Assembly (NCBI GenBank): GCA_030428565.1
Contig: JAUIDR010000001.1
Span: 1-64,000 of the forward strand
Length of the DNA stretch: 64,000 nt
From: Alphaproteobacteria bacterium
GTDB taxonomy: Bacteria > Pseudomonadota > Alphaproteobacteria > UBA7985 > JAUIBT01
Direction of reading: 5' to 3'
Within the stretch, counting starts at the first letter, position 1. Every line of letters starts with the position of its first letter. The notes under the pieces were generated by a model, which ran no database searches, was not told the origin of the DNA, and was given only the letters and a program-made list of their open reading frames with translations. Of the stretch, positions 26,568 to 36,039 are shown piece by piece. Position numbers and translations under genes: made by a program.

Positions 26568-28034
26568 ATGCCCCAGACCCTGAAATGCCAACCGCCCGCC
26601 AGCCACTACATTGACGGGGCCTATGTCGAAGATGCCAGCGGTGAGGCGCTTGATGTCATCTTTCCGGCCACCGGCGAAGTCATCGCGCGCCTGCATGCGG
26701 CCACTCCCGCCATTATCGACAAGGCGCTGGCGGCAGCGACCCGAGCCCAGCGTGACTGGGCCAAGCTGTCTGGCACGGAGCGTGGACGCATCTTGCGCCG
26801 GGCCGCCGATATCATGCGCGACAGGAACCACGAGCTGAGCGTTTTGGAGACCCACGACACCGGCAAACCCTTGCAAGAGACCTTAGTCGCCGACGCCACC
26901 AGCGGCGCGGATGCTCTTGAGTATTTCGGCGGGCTCGCGGGCAGCCTGACGGGCGAACACATCCCGCTGCCTGGCGGCGATTTCGCCTATACCGTGCGCG
27001 AACCTTTGGGGGTCTGCGTCGGCCTGGGCGCTTGGAACTACCCCACCCAGATCGCCTGCTGGAAAGGCGCGCCAGCCATGGCCTGCGGCAACGCCATGGT
27101 CTTTAAACCTTCTGAGACCACGCCGCTTTCTGCTCTAAAGGTCGCAGAAATTCTGACAGAAGCGGGGGCCCCTGCAGGCCTTTATAACGTCGTGCAAGGC
27201 TGGGGCCCCGTCGGCGCGGCTCTGGTCAATGATCCGCGCGTTGCCAAGGTCTCACTGACGGGCTCGGTGCCAACGGGCAAGAAGGTCTACGCCGCAGCAG
27301 CGTCTCACATGAAGCACGTCACTATGGAGCTGGGCGGCAAGTCTCCGCTCATTATCTTCGATGATGCCAACCTAGAGGACGCCGTCGGTGGCGCTATCCT
27401 GGGCAACTTCTATAGCTCGGGCCAGGTCTGCTCAAACGGGACGCGAGTGTTCGTGCAAAAGGGCATCAAGGAGGCTTTCATTCAGCGCCTGTGTGAGCGC
27501 CTGGGCGATGCCGTTATCGGCGATCCGCTGGACGAAGCCACCAGCTTTGGACCGCTGGTCTCGCAGAGCCAGCTTGATATTGTCACGGGCTACATCGACA
27601 AGGGCCAGCAAGAAGGCGCGCGTTTGGTCTACGGCGGCAAGCGGCTGAACCGCGACGGCTTTTACTTGGAGCCAACGGTCTTTGCCGATGTCACCGATGA
27701 TATGACCATCGCGCGTGAGGAGATTTTCGGCCCGGTCTTGTCCGTGCTGGACTTCGAGGACGAAGCGGAAGTCATTGCGCGCGCCAATGATACCGAATTC
27801 GGCCTGGCCGCAGGCGTTTTCACCAACGACTTGACCCGCGCCCACCGGGTCATTGGCCAGATCGAGGCCGGAAGCTGCTATATCAACACCTACAACCTGG
27901 CACCGGTCGAAGCCCCCTTCGGTGGCGTCAAGGCATCGGGCGTTGGCCGCGAAAACTCTAAGAACGCCATCAACCACTATTCTGAACTGCGCTCAGTTTA
28001 TGTGGCCATGAACCCGGTTGAAGCGCCCTTTTAA
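26568..28034 (+). CDS. betB: Betaine-aldehyde dehydrogenase
   Basis: It oxidises betaine aldehyde to glycine betaine with NAD(P)+. The 488-residue aldehyde dehydrogenase has the general-base Glu254 in [10 protein letters not shown], nucleophile Cys288 in [13 protein letters not shown], the NAD-site segment [12 protein letters not shown], and [11 protein letters not shown]. The residue pair SNGTRVF after the cysteine is typical of BetB. It lies between betC and betA, 47 and 12 bases away. Confidence 0.96.
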   Translation: MPQTLKCQPPASHYIDGAYVEDASGEALDVIFPATGEVIARLHAATPAIIDKALAAATRAQRDWAKLSGTERGRILRRAADIMRDRNHELSVLETHDTGKPLQETLVADATSGADALEYFGGLAGSLTGEHIPLPGGDFAYTVREPLGVCVGLGAWNYPTQIACWKGAPAMACGNAMVFKPSETTPLSALKVAEILTEAGAPAGLYNVVQGWGPVGAALVNDPRVAKVSLTGSVPTGKKVYAAAASHMKHVTMELGGKSPLIIFDDANLEDAVGGAILGNFYSSGQVCSNGTRVFVQKGIKEAFIQRLCERLGDAVIGDPLDEATSFGPLVSQSQLDIVTGYIDKGQQEGARLVYGGKRLNRDGFYLEPTVFADVTDDMTIAREEIFGPVLSVLDFEDEAEVIARANDTEFGLAAGVFTNDLTRAHRVIGQIEAGSCYINTYNLAPVEAPFGGVKASGVGRENSKNAINHYSELRSVYVAMNPVEAPF

Positions 28035-28046
28035 GGAGCCAGAGCA

Positions 28047-29711
28047 ATGACGCAAGCAGACTACATCATCGTTGGCGCAGGCTCGGCAGGTTGCGCCATG
28101 GCCTATCGCTTGTCCGAGGCTGGCGCGTCTGTCTTGATCATCGAGTTTGGCGGCAGCGACGTCGGGCCCTTGATCCAGATGCCCGCCGCTCTGTCATACC
28201 CCATGAACATGCCGCGCTATGATTGGGGCTATCGCAGCGAACCGGAACCGCATTTGGGCGGTCGTCGCCTGGCCACACCCCGCGGCAAAGTCATCGGCGG
28301 TTCGTCCTCTATCAACGGCATGGTCTATGTTCGAGGCCACGCTGGCGACTACGATCACTGGGCTTCGACCGGGGCCGACGGCTGGTCCTATGCGGACGTA
28401 CTGCCCTACTTCAAGCGCATGGAGCATTGGCACGGCGCCGCGCCCGACAGCGAAGAAGCCGCATGGCGCGGCACCGACGGCCCGCTGCACGTGACACGCG
28501 GCCCGCGCCGCAATCCGTTGTTCCATGCCTTTGTCGAAGCAGGAAAACAAGCCGGATACCAGGTGACGCCAGACTACAACGGTCGCCAGCAAGAGGGCTT
28601 TGGCCCCATGGAGCAGACCGTCTACAAGGGCCAGCGCTGGTCCGCTGCCAACGCCTACCTGAGACCCGCACTAAAACGCGATAACTGTCAGATGCTGCGC
28701 GGTCTGGCCCGCAAGGTGGTGATTGAAAATGGCCGCGCCGTCGGCGTTGAAATCGAGCGTGGCGGCAAGGTCGAGACCCTGCGGGCGGGCAAGGAGGTCA
28801 TCCTGGCCGCCTCGTCGATCAATACGCCCAAGCTCTTGATGCTGTCGGGTATTGGGCCTGCCGCCCACTTGGCCGAACATGGCATTGAGGTCATCGCTGA
28901 CCGCGCCGGGGTCGGCCAAAACCTGCAGGATCACCTGGAACTTTACCTGCAATTTGCCAGCAAGCAGCCGATTACGCTTTTCAAATACTGGAATCTTCTG
29001 GGTAAAGCCATGATTGGCGCGCAATGGTTGTTCACACGCACGGGTCTGGGGGCTTCTAACCAGTTTGAGAGCGCCGCCTTCATCCGTTCACAGGCAGGCG
29101 TGAGCTATCCCGATATTCAATACCACTTCTTGCCCATCGCTGTGCGCTATGATGGCCAAGCGGCTGCCGAGGGACACGGCTTCCAGGCCCACGTAGGCCC
29201 CATGCGCTCGCCCTCGCGTGGCAGCGTGACACTGGCCTCTGCCGATCCCAAGGAAGCCCCCAAGATCCTGTTCAACTACATGAGCACCGACCAGGATTGG
29301 GAGGATTTCAGACGTTGCATCCGCTTGACGCGTGAAATCTTTAGCCAGGACGCCTTTAAACCCTATGTGAAGTTCGAAATTCAGCCCGGCGACGACGTAC
29401 AATCGGACGACGCTTTGGATGATTTCATCCGCGAGCACGTAGAAAGCGCCTATCACCCTTGCGGCACCTGTCGGATGGGACGGCGCGATGATCCTGGCGC
29501 CGTAGTCGATCCTGAGATGCGGGTCATCGGCGTTGATGGGCTGCGCGTCGCCGATAGCTCGATCTTTCCGCGCATCACCAACGGCAATTTGAACGGTCCG
29601 TCTATTATGACCGGTGAAAAAGCCAGCGATCATATCCTGGGCCGCGCGCCGCTGCAGCCGTCTAATGCCGAGCCCTGGAACCACCCCGATTGGCAGAACC
29701 AACAGCGTTAG
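28047..29711 (+). CDS. betA: Choline dehydrogenase
   Basis: This GMC-family flavoenzyme oxidises choline to betaine aldehyde and on to glycine betaine, passing electrons to the respiratory chain. The 554-residue protein starts [20 protein letters not shown] (FAD motif). GMC signature 1 is [18 protein letters not shown], signature 2 is [17 protein letters not shown], and the catalytic histidine lies in [13 protein letters not shown]. The C-terminal [19 protein letters not shown] matches BetA. It ends the bet operon before a terminator at 29773-29807. Confidence 0.96.
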   Translation: MTQADYIIVGAGSAGCAMAYRLSEAGASVLIIEFGGSDVGPLIQMPAALSYPMNMPRYDWGYRSEPEPHLGGRRLATPRGKVIGGSSSINGMVYVRGHAGDYDHWASTGADGWSYADVLPYFKRMEHWHGAAPDSEEAAWRGTDGPLHVTRGPRRNPLFHAFVEAGKQAGYQVTPDYNGRQQEGFGPMEQTVYKGQRWSAANAYLRPALKRDNCQMLRGLARKVVIENGRAVGVEIERGGKVETLRAGKEVILAASSINTPKLLMLSGIGPAAHLAEHGIEVIADRAGVGQNLQDHLELYLQFASKQPITLFKYWNLLGKAMIGAQWLFTRTGLGASNQFESAAFIRSQAGVSYPDIQYHFLPIAVRYDGQAAAEGHGFQAHVGPMRSPSRGSVTLASADPKEAPKILFNYMSTDQDWEDFRRCIRLTREIFSQDAFKPYVKFEIQPGDDVQSDDALDDFIREHVESAYHPCGTCRMGRRDDPGAVVDPEMRVIGVDGLRVADSSIFPRITNGNLNGPSIMTGEKASDHILGRAPLQPSNAEPWNHPDWQNQQR

Positions 29712-29772
29712 ACCAGGCGTTCGCAGGTTACCGAGCACCGCCAACTTTGTTGGGGCGATGCCCAAACGAAAA

Positions 29773-29807
29773 AAGAGCCGCCTGGGACCAACCCAAGCGG
29801 CTCTTTT
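29773..29807. terminator. Terminator between betA and pepA
   Basis: AAGAGCCGCCTGGG (29773-29786) pairs with CCCAAGCGGCTCTT (29792-29805), with one mismatch. T runs follow on the plus strand and the A run to the left serves the minus strand, so it can stop both betA and the converging pepA. Confidence 0.88.
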
Positions 29808-29830
29808 CAATCTGTATTGCGGGACCAGGC

Positions 29831-31312
29831 CTAGCCCTGTACGTCGCGAACCCACTGGTCGAGCAACCGCACGCCCCAGCCAGTCGCGCCACGCCGGCTA
29901 ACCGCGCGATCCTTATCAGACCAAACCACGCCCGCGATATCCAGGTGCGCCCAGGGCGTGCCCTCTTGGATGAAACGCTCTAAGAAGCAGGCCGCGGTGA
30001 TAGAGCCGCCCCAGCGGCCACCGCCGATGTTCTTCATATCGGCCACAGGCGAGTCCAACTGCTTGTTGTAGGCTTGGCCAATCGGCATACGCCACAGAGC
30101 ATCGCCAGAGGTCTTGGAAGCCCCTTCTAACTGGCCTGCCAGTTCGTCATTGTTTGAGAATAGCCCCGCTTGTTCCATGCCCAGCGCGACAAGCATCGCA
30201 CCAGTGAGGGTCGCTAGATCGACGATCGCCTTGGGCTTATAGGTCTCCTGCACGTGCCACAGAATATCCGCCAGCACCAAACGCCCTTCAGCATCGGTGT
30301 TCAGCACTTCGATGGTCTTGCCCGACAGCGAGGTGACGATATCACCCGGGCGCTGGGCGTTGCCATCGGGCATGTTCTCGACCAGGCCGATAATGGCGAC
30401 AACATTGGCCTTGGCCTTGCGCTTGGCCAGCGCGTGCATGGTGCCAACGACGACACCAGCGCCGCCCATATCCCATTTCATATCTTCCATACCCGCCGCG
30501 GGCTTAATGGAAATGCCGCCGGTATCGAAGGTCACGCCCTTGCCCACCAGAGCGATCGGGTCGTTGTCCGCGCCCTTCCAGTGCATAATGACAACGCGCG
30601 GATCGTATTCAGAGCCTTGCGAAACGCCCAGCAGCGCGCCGAAACCACGCTCTTCCAGTTCGTCCTTTTTCATGACGGTGATCTCAACGCCCAAGTCAGC
30701 CAAACGCGCCGCATCCTTGGCGAAGGTCTTGGGGTAGAGGACGTTGGCAGGCTCGGAGATCAAATCACGGGTGTGGTAGACCCCTTCGGCCAGCGCTTCC
30801 ATGTCGCTATAAGCCGCCGCGGCTGCTTCTGGGTCTTTGGCCAGCACTTGAATTTCGGTCAGGCTGGGCTTGTCTTCGGGCTTCAGCTCAGAGCGGTATT
30901 TATCGAAGCGGTAGGCGCGCAACACGGCGCCCAGTGCCAAAGCAGCCGCAATATCGGCATCATCGCTGACCGCGGCTGCATCAATGCAAAGGCAGGTCTC
31001 TGAGCCCGCTTCGGCGCGCAGCATGCCATTGGCGCCCAGTGTCTGCGCTGAAGCGTGGGTCAGCTCGTCGCCCGTTCCCAAGACGATCAAGCGGGAGATT
31101 GATCCCGTCGCCGGCACGACTTCAACCGCTGACGATGCGGCGCCTTTAAAACGCTTGGCCTGTGCCGCACGACCCAACAAATCGGCGTGTTGGCTCGCTT
31201 GGCCCAACCACTGGGGCCCCGCGCCCTCCTCGCTTTTGGCAAAGCCCAGCAAGACGCCCGCAGCCGCATAATCGGCGGGCTTAAATGAAACCTTTAGCAA
31301 AGTGGCGGTCAT
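29831..31312 (-). CDS. pepA: Leucyl aminopeptidase (M17)
   Basis: A cytosolic dinuclear-metal aminopeptidase that removes N-terminal residues from peptides. ATG 31312 starts MTATLLKVSFKPADYAAAG and gives 493 residues; the frame is open to 31387 without similarity. The C-terminal catalytic domain holds VGKGVTFDTGGISIKPA, MKWDMGGAGVV and the hallmark NTDAEGRLVLADIL. WAHLDIAGVVW near the end is also conserved. Confidence 0.95.
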   Translation of the reverse strand: MTATLLKVSFKPADYAAAGVLLGFAKSEEGAGPQWLGQASQHADLLGRAAQAKRFKGAASSAVEVVPATGSISRLIVLGTGDELTHASAQTLGANGMLRAEAGSETCLCIDAAAVSDDADIAAALALGAVLRAYRFDKYRSELKPEDKPSLTEIQVLAKDPEAAAAAYSDMEALAEGVYHTRDLISEPANVLYPKTFAKDAARLADLGVEITVMKKDELEERGFGALLGVSQGSEYDPRVVIMHWKGADNDPIALVGKGVTFDTGGISIKPAAGMEDMKWDMGGAGVVVGTMHALAKRKAKANVVAIIGLVENMPDGNAQRPGDIVTSLSGKTIEVLNTDAEGRLVLADILWHVQETYKPKAIVDLATLTGAMLVALGMEQAGLFSNNDELAGQLEGASKTSGDALWRMPIGQAYNKQLDSPVADMKNIGGGRWGGSITAACFLERFIQEGTPWAHLDIAGVVWSDKDRAVSRRGATGWGVRLLDQWVRDVQG

Positions 31313-31426
31313 AGCCTGTTCCTGTTCAAATGGTTTAGGTGCAAGTCGCAGCAAGCCAGCATGTCGGCAGCCTGCCAGGGAATTCAAGGGGTGAAGACGA
31401 GCCTTCTAACTTTGGCGGCCCGATTG

Positions 31427-31834
31427 CTAGTCGCTGATACGGTGCTTGGGCAGATCATCGCTAAGCGCATACCATTGCGGTTTGTCCTGCACATAGATGT
31501 GGGCGCGGGCTTTCAGCCGGTCCGGCTCGTCCAGCGCGCCCATGGTAATGGAGATGTTCGGCCCATCAATCGAGCGCCAGAATAAAGGCGAGCCGCACCT
31601 CTGGCAAAACCCGCGCTCGGCGGAGTCTGATGAACGAAACCAACGAAGGCCCTCGTCCGTATCAAAGCTGAGGTTGCCTTTCGCCGTCCGCGTCGCTGCC
31701 ATGTAGAAGCCAGTTGTCTTGCGACACTGCCCACAATGGCAAAAGACGGCATCATCCAACGGCCCATCGATACGAAAGCGGACCTGCCCGCAATAACAGC
31801 CGCCCGTATGGGGTTTATTTTGGGGTTCAGTCAT
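31427..31834 (-). CDS. GFA-family zinc protein
   Basis: The 135-residue protein is of the Mss4-like GFA (glutathione-dependent formaldehyde-activating enzyme) family. Zinc cysteines lie in GCYCGQVRF (12-20), CHCGQCRK and CQRCGSPLFW. Most members of this family have no proven link to formaldehyde. ATG 31834 overlaps the stop of the upstream gene by four bases (ATGA), so the two are coupled; the open frame upstream to 31918 lies within that gene. Confidence 0.85.
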   Translation of the reverse strand: MTEPQNKPHTGGCYCGQVRFRIDGPLDDAVFCHCGQCRKTTGFYMAATRTAKGNLSFDTDEGLRWFRSSDSAERGFCQRCGSPLFWRSIDGPNISITMGALDEPDRLKARAHIYVQDKPQWYALSDDLPKHRISD

Positions 31835-32508
31835 GCGGGGCCGGGCTCCTGGATTTGATGCGGTGCGCGCAGGATTGTGGTCTTGCCCGTGTAGGATTGC
31901 AAGGGCTTGGCGTCCCAAAAATCCAGCGCCTCAAAACCGCGCCGAACCAGCTTAGCCAAGGGCTTAGCGTAGCGCACTTTCTGACTATCATCGAACAGAA
32001 TATATCCCTGGGGCACGACCGCCTTGGCCGCGCGCTTGATGACCGAGTTTCTCCGTTTGCCGTCGACCGAAATCAGATCCCAGAATGCGCCGCTTTCCAA
32101 GGCAAAATCACGATAACGCGGATCGCTCTGTTCGATGTAATGCAGCTCGACCCAAGCGGGCAAATCGCGGCCCAAGCGTTCGATCCAAACGGGATCATGT
32201 TCAATAATGGTCAGGTTCTGGACCCGCGCAGCCCACCACAGGCTGGATGACCCCAGACCATATTCCAGCACCCGCCAGCTCGGTTGTATTTGGGCCTCAA
32301 GCCAGTCAATCGCGGCGTAGCTGAGCCAAGGACAAACCGCGCCCTCGGCGTTGCGAATATCCCCCGCGCGGGAGTGATACCACCCCAGAGCCTGCAATCG
32401 CGCTGGGTGCCACTGCATGCGGCCTGTCTGGCGCGCGCGTTCGCTAAGCTGGCCGCGCATCTGGTCAATTTGGGCGTCGATATAGGCCTGAGGCCCGCCG
32501 GTTTGCAT
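31831..32508 (-). CDS. SAM-methyltransferase-fold protein of unknown target
   Basis: The 225-residue protein contains WRVLEYGLGSSSLWWAARV (79-97), a Rossmann-type motif I of class I methyltransferases, followed by IIEHDPVWIERLGRDLP (strand 2 acid) and FWDLISVDGKRRNSVIKRA. The Gly-rich loop is GLGSSS rather than GxGxG. No substrate can be proposed. It is coupled to the GFA-family gene downstream and lies 30 bases from the end of the GNAT gene. Confidence 0.7.
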   Translation of the reverse strand: MQTGGPQAYIDAQIDQMRGQLSERARQTGRMQWHPARLQALGWYHSRAGDIRNAEGAVCPWLSYAAIDWLEAQIQPSWRVLEYGLGSSSLWWAARVQNLTIIEHDPVWIERLGRDLPAWVELHYIEQSDPRYRDFALESGAFWDLISVDGKRRNSVIKRAAKAVVPQGYILFDDSQKVRYAKPLAKLVRRGFEALDFWDAKPLQSYTGKTTILRAPHQIQEPGPA

Positions 32509-32538
32509 AGGCGCTATGCTCCTGCCATCTACCCCAAC

Positions 32539-32988
32539 TTACAAAGCCTGCGCCATGAAATGAACCGAGTCGTTTGATTCGTCGGGCTGAAAGACAAAAC
32601 CCACCTTCTCATAACAAGCAATGGCGCGGTCGTTGTCCGGGTGCGGATCGATGGTGGCGGTCCGTGCATGGCCTTGCGCTTTGGCTTCGGCCAAGAGAGC
32701 GCGCAAGCTGGCCTGCCCAATGCCCTTCGATAGCCACTCAACGTGCGCTAAGAACAGGTCGATACCGACGCGGCCGCCGCCAAGGGCGCAGATTTGGCCA
32801 TAGCCCATCGCAGCGCCGTCCATTTCTAAAATATAGCGTTGGATTGTGTCCGGCTCATCGCTGAAGGTCTGGACCACTTCTTCAAGGCAGGTCTGCCCAT
32901 CATCCCACCACTGCTTGACATGCGGTCGCTGCAACCAATGCCAAATCATAGGAAAATCGTTTTCGTTCAGCGTTCTAAGAGAAATCAT
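32539..32988 (-). CDS. GNAT-family N-acetyltransferase, AAC(6')-like
   Basis: ATG 32988 gives 149 residues starting MISLRTLNENDFPMIWHWL, and overlaps the azlD stop by four bases. The sequence follows the AAC(6') layout: RPHVKQWWDDG, GYGQICALGGGRVGIDLFLA, motif A LSKGIGQASLRALLAEA, and DPHPDNDRAIACYEKVGF. Resistance enzymes of this group acetylate aminoglycosides, but many chromosomal relatives act on other amines, so no resistance is claimed. The open frame back to 33075 is inside azlD. Confidence 0.8.
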   Translation of the reverse strand: MISLRTLNENDFPMIWHWLQRPHVKQWWDDGQTCLEEVVQTFSDEPDTIQRYILEMDGAAMGYGQICALGGGRVGIDLFLAHVEWLSKGIGQASLRALLAEAKAQGHARTATIDPHPDNDRAIACYEKVGFVFQPDESNDSVHFMAQAL

Positions 32989-33326
32989 AATCCAAAAATT
33001 TGGTTCGCGTTGATAAGGAACACCAAGCAGACCAGGCCACACAAAAAGCCCAACATGGGGCTTTTTAGAACCCAAGCGAGCGCAAAGGTCAAAACGGCTG
33101 CAGTGGCGCGCAGCGGCTCAAATTGGCCGCCGGTTACCTCGGGCCACAAAATGGCGGGCGCAATCAAGGCTGGCAAGATGGTTACCGGTACATAGCGCAA
33201 AGCGGTCAGCAACCAGTCGGGCATTCGCCGCCCGCCCAAAATGCCAATGAAGGAAAAGCGAATAAAGAAGGTCGCAACCGCCAAACCGACGATCGTGATC
33301 CAAACCTCTAGGTTGCTTGGCACCAT
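32985..33326 (-). CDS. azlD: AzlD-family membrane protein
   Basis: The 113-residue protein has about four hydrophobic segments and the AzlD pattern (LEVWITIVGLAVATFFIRFS, RYVPVTILPALIAPAILWPE). AzlD partners AzlC in export of branched-chain amino acids or their analogues. It overlaps azlC by one base and the GNAT gene by four, making a three-gene unit. Confidence 0.9.
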   Translation of the reverse strand: MVPSNLEVWITIVGLAVATFFIRFSFIGILGGRRMPDWLLTALRYVPVTILPALIAPAILWPEVTGGQFEPLRATAAVLTFALAWVLKSPMLGFLCGLVCLVFLINANQIFGL

Positions 33327-34072
33327 CAGACCACCTCTCGGGCTTGGCCACGAAGGGCGGCTTCACACAGCGCGCCAGCCAACATGCCAAAGCAAGCCGC
33401 GATCAAGACACCCAGAGAATAGGGTATCCAGGCCAGCAACAGCGACCCGCATACCGCAACCGCCATGGCAATGACCTTCGGCAATCCGCGTACAGCGGGC
33501 GCGAACAGGGAAACAAACATGACCACGCCGGCAAAATCGAGCCCCAGGCTCGCTGGCATTTGCGCCCCGACCAGCGCCCCAATCAAACAGGCGAAATACC
33601 AAGATGGCACCGACGCCAGCACCACGCCCAAATAGTAGGCGAGCTTGGCGCGCACCGGCGCTGCTGGCTTCGACTCATAGTTAGCAATCGACAAAGCGTA
33701 GGCGTGGTCCACCATCAGATAGGCCGCGAGCGCACGCTGCCACAAGGGCCCTTTGGATATGTGCGGGGCCAGCGAAGCCGAATACATGGCCATGCGCAAA
33801 TTAACCGCAGAAGCGGTCAAGAGCACAATGAAGACCGGTGCGTTCTGGGTCAAGAGCTCTATGGCGGTCAGCGAAGAGGCGCCAGCTAAGACCAAAATGC
33901 TCATGGACATGGTCTGCAAGATGTCAAAGCCAGCATCGGCCGCCACGACCCCGAACAAAAGCCCAAAGGGAATGACGGCGGCATTAAAGGGCAATCCAGC
34001 GCGGAACCCTTGCCAAAAGGTCCAGCGGATCAGCGCGGCGTCATCGCCGCCCTTGGTTAGAGCTTGCGTCAC
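33326..34072 (-). CDS. azlC: AzlC-family branched-chain amino acid exporter subunit
   Basis: The 248-residue protein has about seven hydrophobic segments and AzlC signatures: GLPFNAAVIPFGLLFGVVAA, FVLLTASAVNLRMAMYSASL and LAYYLGVVLASVPSW. AzlC with AzlD forms a two-part exporter in the inner membrane. The gene begins the azlC-azlD-GNAT unit; the 333-base gap upstream holds its promoter. Confidence 0.92.
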   Translation of the reverse strand: MTQALTKGGDDAALIRWTFWQGFRAGLPFNAAVIPFGLLFGVVAADAGFDILQTMSMSILVLAGASSLTAIELLTQNAPVFIVLLTASAVNLRMAMYSASLAPHISKGPLWQRALAAYLMVDHAYALSIANYESKPAAPVRAKLAYYLGVVLASVPSWYFACLIGALVGAQMPASLGLDFAGVVMFVSLFAPAVRGLPKVIAMAVAVCGSLLLAWIPYSLGVLIAACFGMLAGALCEAALRGQAREVV

Positions 34073-34405
34073 GATAGGAAACCTGCAGCTTGGAACACGT
34101 GCTCACGGCACACCTGCCGGACACTTAACGTGTAGAGCATTGGAAATTGCGCGAGGGCATTCAAAGCTCTAGCACTCAGGCTCGGCACCATGCGCGCCCA
34201 ACCCCTGGGCTGTCAAACGCTATTCCAATCTGCGGGCGGGCTGTTTTACCGCCCCACCCTTTGTGCGAAAACGCTATCACAAAAAACGCCCGCGGCCGGA
34301 CCGATCGGGCGTTTGAATGTCCTGCCTAATTTATCGCGCTTTGCTTTCAGGCTCGAGTTGCGGTGGACGCCGGGCGCCGCTATCCAGCGCCCGGTCGCCG
34401 CCTTG
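34073..34405. other. Intergenic region between azlC and the I78-domain gene
   Basis: It contains the terminator of the gene at 34406 (34281-34314, minus strand) and the upstream region of azlC. No conserved frame or RNA gene was recognised. Confidence 0.6.
34281..34314 (-). terminator. Terminator of the I78-domain gene
   Basis: On the minus strand AAACGCCCG (34314-34306) pairs with CGGGCGTTT (34292-34284) around a 13-base loop, and the right arm continues into TTTTTT ending at 34281. Confidence 0.82.
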
Positions 34406-35134
34406 CTATCCACAACGTAGATCAATAATGCGATTGCGGCTGTTCAGATCAATGTTCAAGCGATTTGGGTTCAAATCCAAAGTCACGGGTTGGCCCGGAC
34501 GGATGATGCGCACCAAGGGGCTTTGACGCACAAAGGCGGGCAAACGATTGACGCGACGGCCCAGGAAGTCGCTGAGTATCTCTTTGCCGCAGCTTTCCGG
34601 GCTGGGAGTCGACGGTGGGCTTGGCGGTGCTGGTGGCACCGGCGGCGCGTTAGGATCGACACAGTTGCCGCTGAAGCAATCTTGCAAAGCGTGGCGGTTT
34701 GCGGTTGTGGCTGGCAGGCTCGCGCCCGGGCAAGCGCCCGGCTCGAAAGAATAGCGGCCGTTTTCAAACTTCATGAATACGATAATCCGCTGTTCATCAG
34801 GGTAGGAACCGCACCAAGGCCCAGCGCACTTGGGTGTCACCGGAACGATAAAGCTCTGGCGCTGCTCTAGGCCAGCAGGGCCGATACCGCGACCTGAAAA
34901 GCGGAAATTGACCGTCGGACGCGGTACGATGTTGTTGAGCGGTAGAGGCTCCAAGGCTTCGAAGCGGCCTTGGAAGATGTAATAATTTTCCGGCGCCTCG
35001 TCGTATTGATTAAAACTGGACTGGGCTGACCCAGGCAGACACGACAGCGCAAGCGCCTGCCCCGCTATCGTCAAGGTCGCCAGACCGGTCGCAACCGCGC
35101 CGACGAACTTGGTTAGAGTTTGAGATATTGGCAT
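34406..35134 (-). CDS. Secreted protein with I78-type protease-inhibitor domain and possible NTR-like module
   Basis: The 242-residue protein has a signal peptide (MPISQTLTKFVGAVATGLAT, cleavage after GQALA). Residues about 183-242 match the I78 peptidase-inhibitor family: RIIRPGQPVTLDLNPNRLNI and the terminal RNRIIDLRCG. Residues 159-180 are a Pro/Ser linker (PPVPPAPPSPPSTPSP). Residues 30-157 carry six cysteines and a pattern recalling TIMP/NTR OB-folds: YYIFQGRFEA, then FRFSGRG, then CGSYPDEQRIIVFMKFENG and GACPG. I78 inhibitors block serine proteases. The I78 call is firm; the NTR-like reading is a remote resemblance. ATG 35134 follows GGGAGAAG. Confidence 0.78.
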   Translation of the reverse strand: MPISQTLTKFVGAVATGLATLTIAGQALALSCLPGSAQSSFNQYDEAPENYYIFQGRFEALEPLPLNNIVPRPTVNFRFSGRGIGPAGLEQRQSFIVPVTPKCAGPWCGSYPDEQRIIVFMKFENGRYSFEPGACPGASLPATTANRHALQDCFSGNCVDPNAPPVPPAPPSPPSTPSPESCGKEILSDFLGRRVNRLPAFVRQSPLVRIIRPGQPVTLDLNPNRLNIDLNSRNRIIDLRCG

Positions 35135-35444
35135 GATGCTTCTCCCAAGAAGGGGGGTTATTGAAGGGGCTTATTTGATGGTGGCTAGCCTGGCACGAAC
35201 CAACTGAACAATTCCTTAACACGGCTCAATTCCCCAATTATTTGTCTGACCGGGGCCAAAAGCCTCAGAACCAAAGCCGGTGGCGCGGATGCCCCAAATC
35301 GCTGGGGCCTAACTTATAAAGATGGAAGGGCCAGGGGCCCAATTGCCCTGCCCGCGCCCCTGCGATTGCGCCCACCTTGCAAAATAAGCTATAGCCCTAG
35401 GGTGACGAAGATCGCTTCGTCAGTTCCTATTCAAAGGCTCGCGC
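35135..35444. other. Intergenic region between the I78-domain gene and ybaN-like gene
   Basis: It holds the divergent promoters of both flanking genes. A 6-base-pair hairpin GCCCCA/TGGGGC (35291-35308) lies near its middle. No gene or known RNA element was recognised. Confidence 0.5.
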
Positions 35445-35819
35445 ATGCAATCACCTGGCTTGAAAAAGCGCCTGTTTATGTCCTTGGGCTGGCTCTTTGC
35501 TGGCCTGGGCTTTGCTGGCATCTTTTTGCCTTTGCTACCAACGACGGTGTTTTGGATTGTCGCTGTAGACATGTTTGTTCGCTGTGACCCCAGATTGGCA
35601 GAGCCTTTGTTGCGCCACCCCCGCTTCGGCCCAGGTCTACGCGCCTGGTTTGAACGCGGTGCCATAGGCCGCGCCGCCAAAATTGCTGCAACGCTGGGCA
35701 TAACCGGATCATATTCGCTGCTGCTGTGGAGCTTTTGGGGGCGCCATGCCATGCTGACGATCATTGGTGTCGTCTTGGCCGCTGTCTTGACATTCATTTG
35801 GACCCGACCAGGCCGCTAA
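35445..35819 (+). CDS. DUF454 (YbaN-family) membrane protein
   Basis: The 124-residue protein has the DUF454 layout: SLGWLFAGLGFAGIFLPLLP (first membrane pair and family signature), FVRCDPRLAEPLLRHPRFGP, then two C-terminal membrane segments (about 70-90 and 95-117). YbaN is a conserved inner-membrane protein with no known biochemical role. It stands alone, 220 bases before parC. Confidence 0.88.
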   Translation: MQSPGLKKRLFMSLGWLFAGLGFAGIFLPLLPTTVFWIVAVDMFVRCDPRLAEPLLRHPRFGPGLRAWFERGAIGRAAKIAATLGITGSYSLLLWSFWGRHAMLTIIGVVLAAVLTFIWTRPGR

Positions 35820-36039
35820 CCCATACGATCGGCCAGTGTGGCATCGCCTGCGTGCCCCGCAGGAAAACCATGGTCTGTCAGGCAGCCCACACACAGGCAA
35901 AGGCCCTGCGCCTATCCACACCAAGCCGCCGCACCTAACCTAAGCGCGAAGCCTCTTTTTTCCAAAGGGCGACCGGGGCTAATAAGGCCTCAGATTTCAA
36001 ACGGCCACGACCTGGCCTGCCCCATTTTCTGGAGCCCCC

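Noticed and set aside
34468-34478. GGTTCAAATCC, resembling a tRNA T-loop
   Set aside because: It lies inside the coding region of the I78 domain, and no acceptor stem or anticodon arm can be folded around it.
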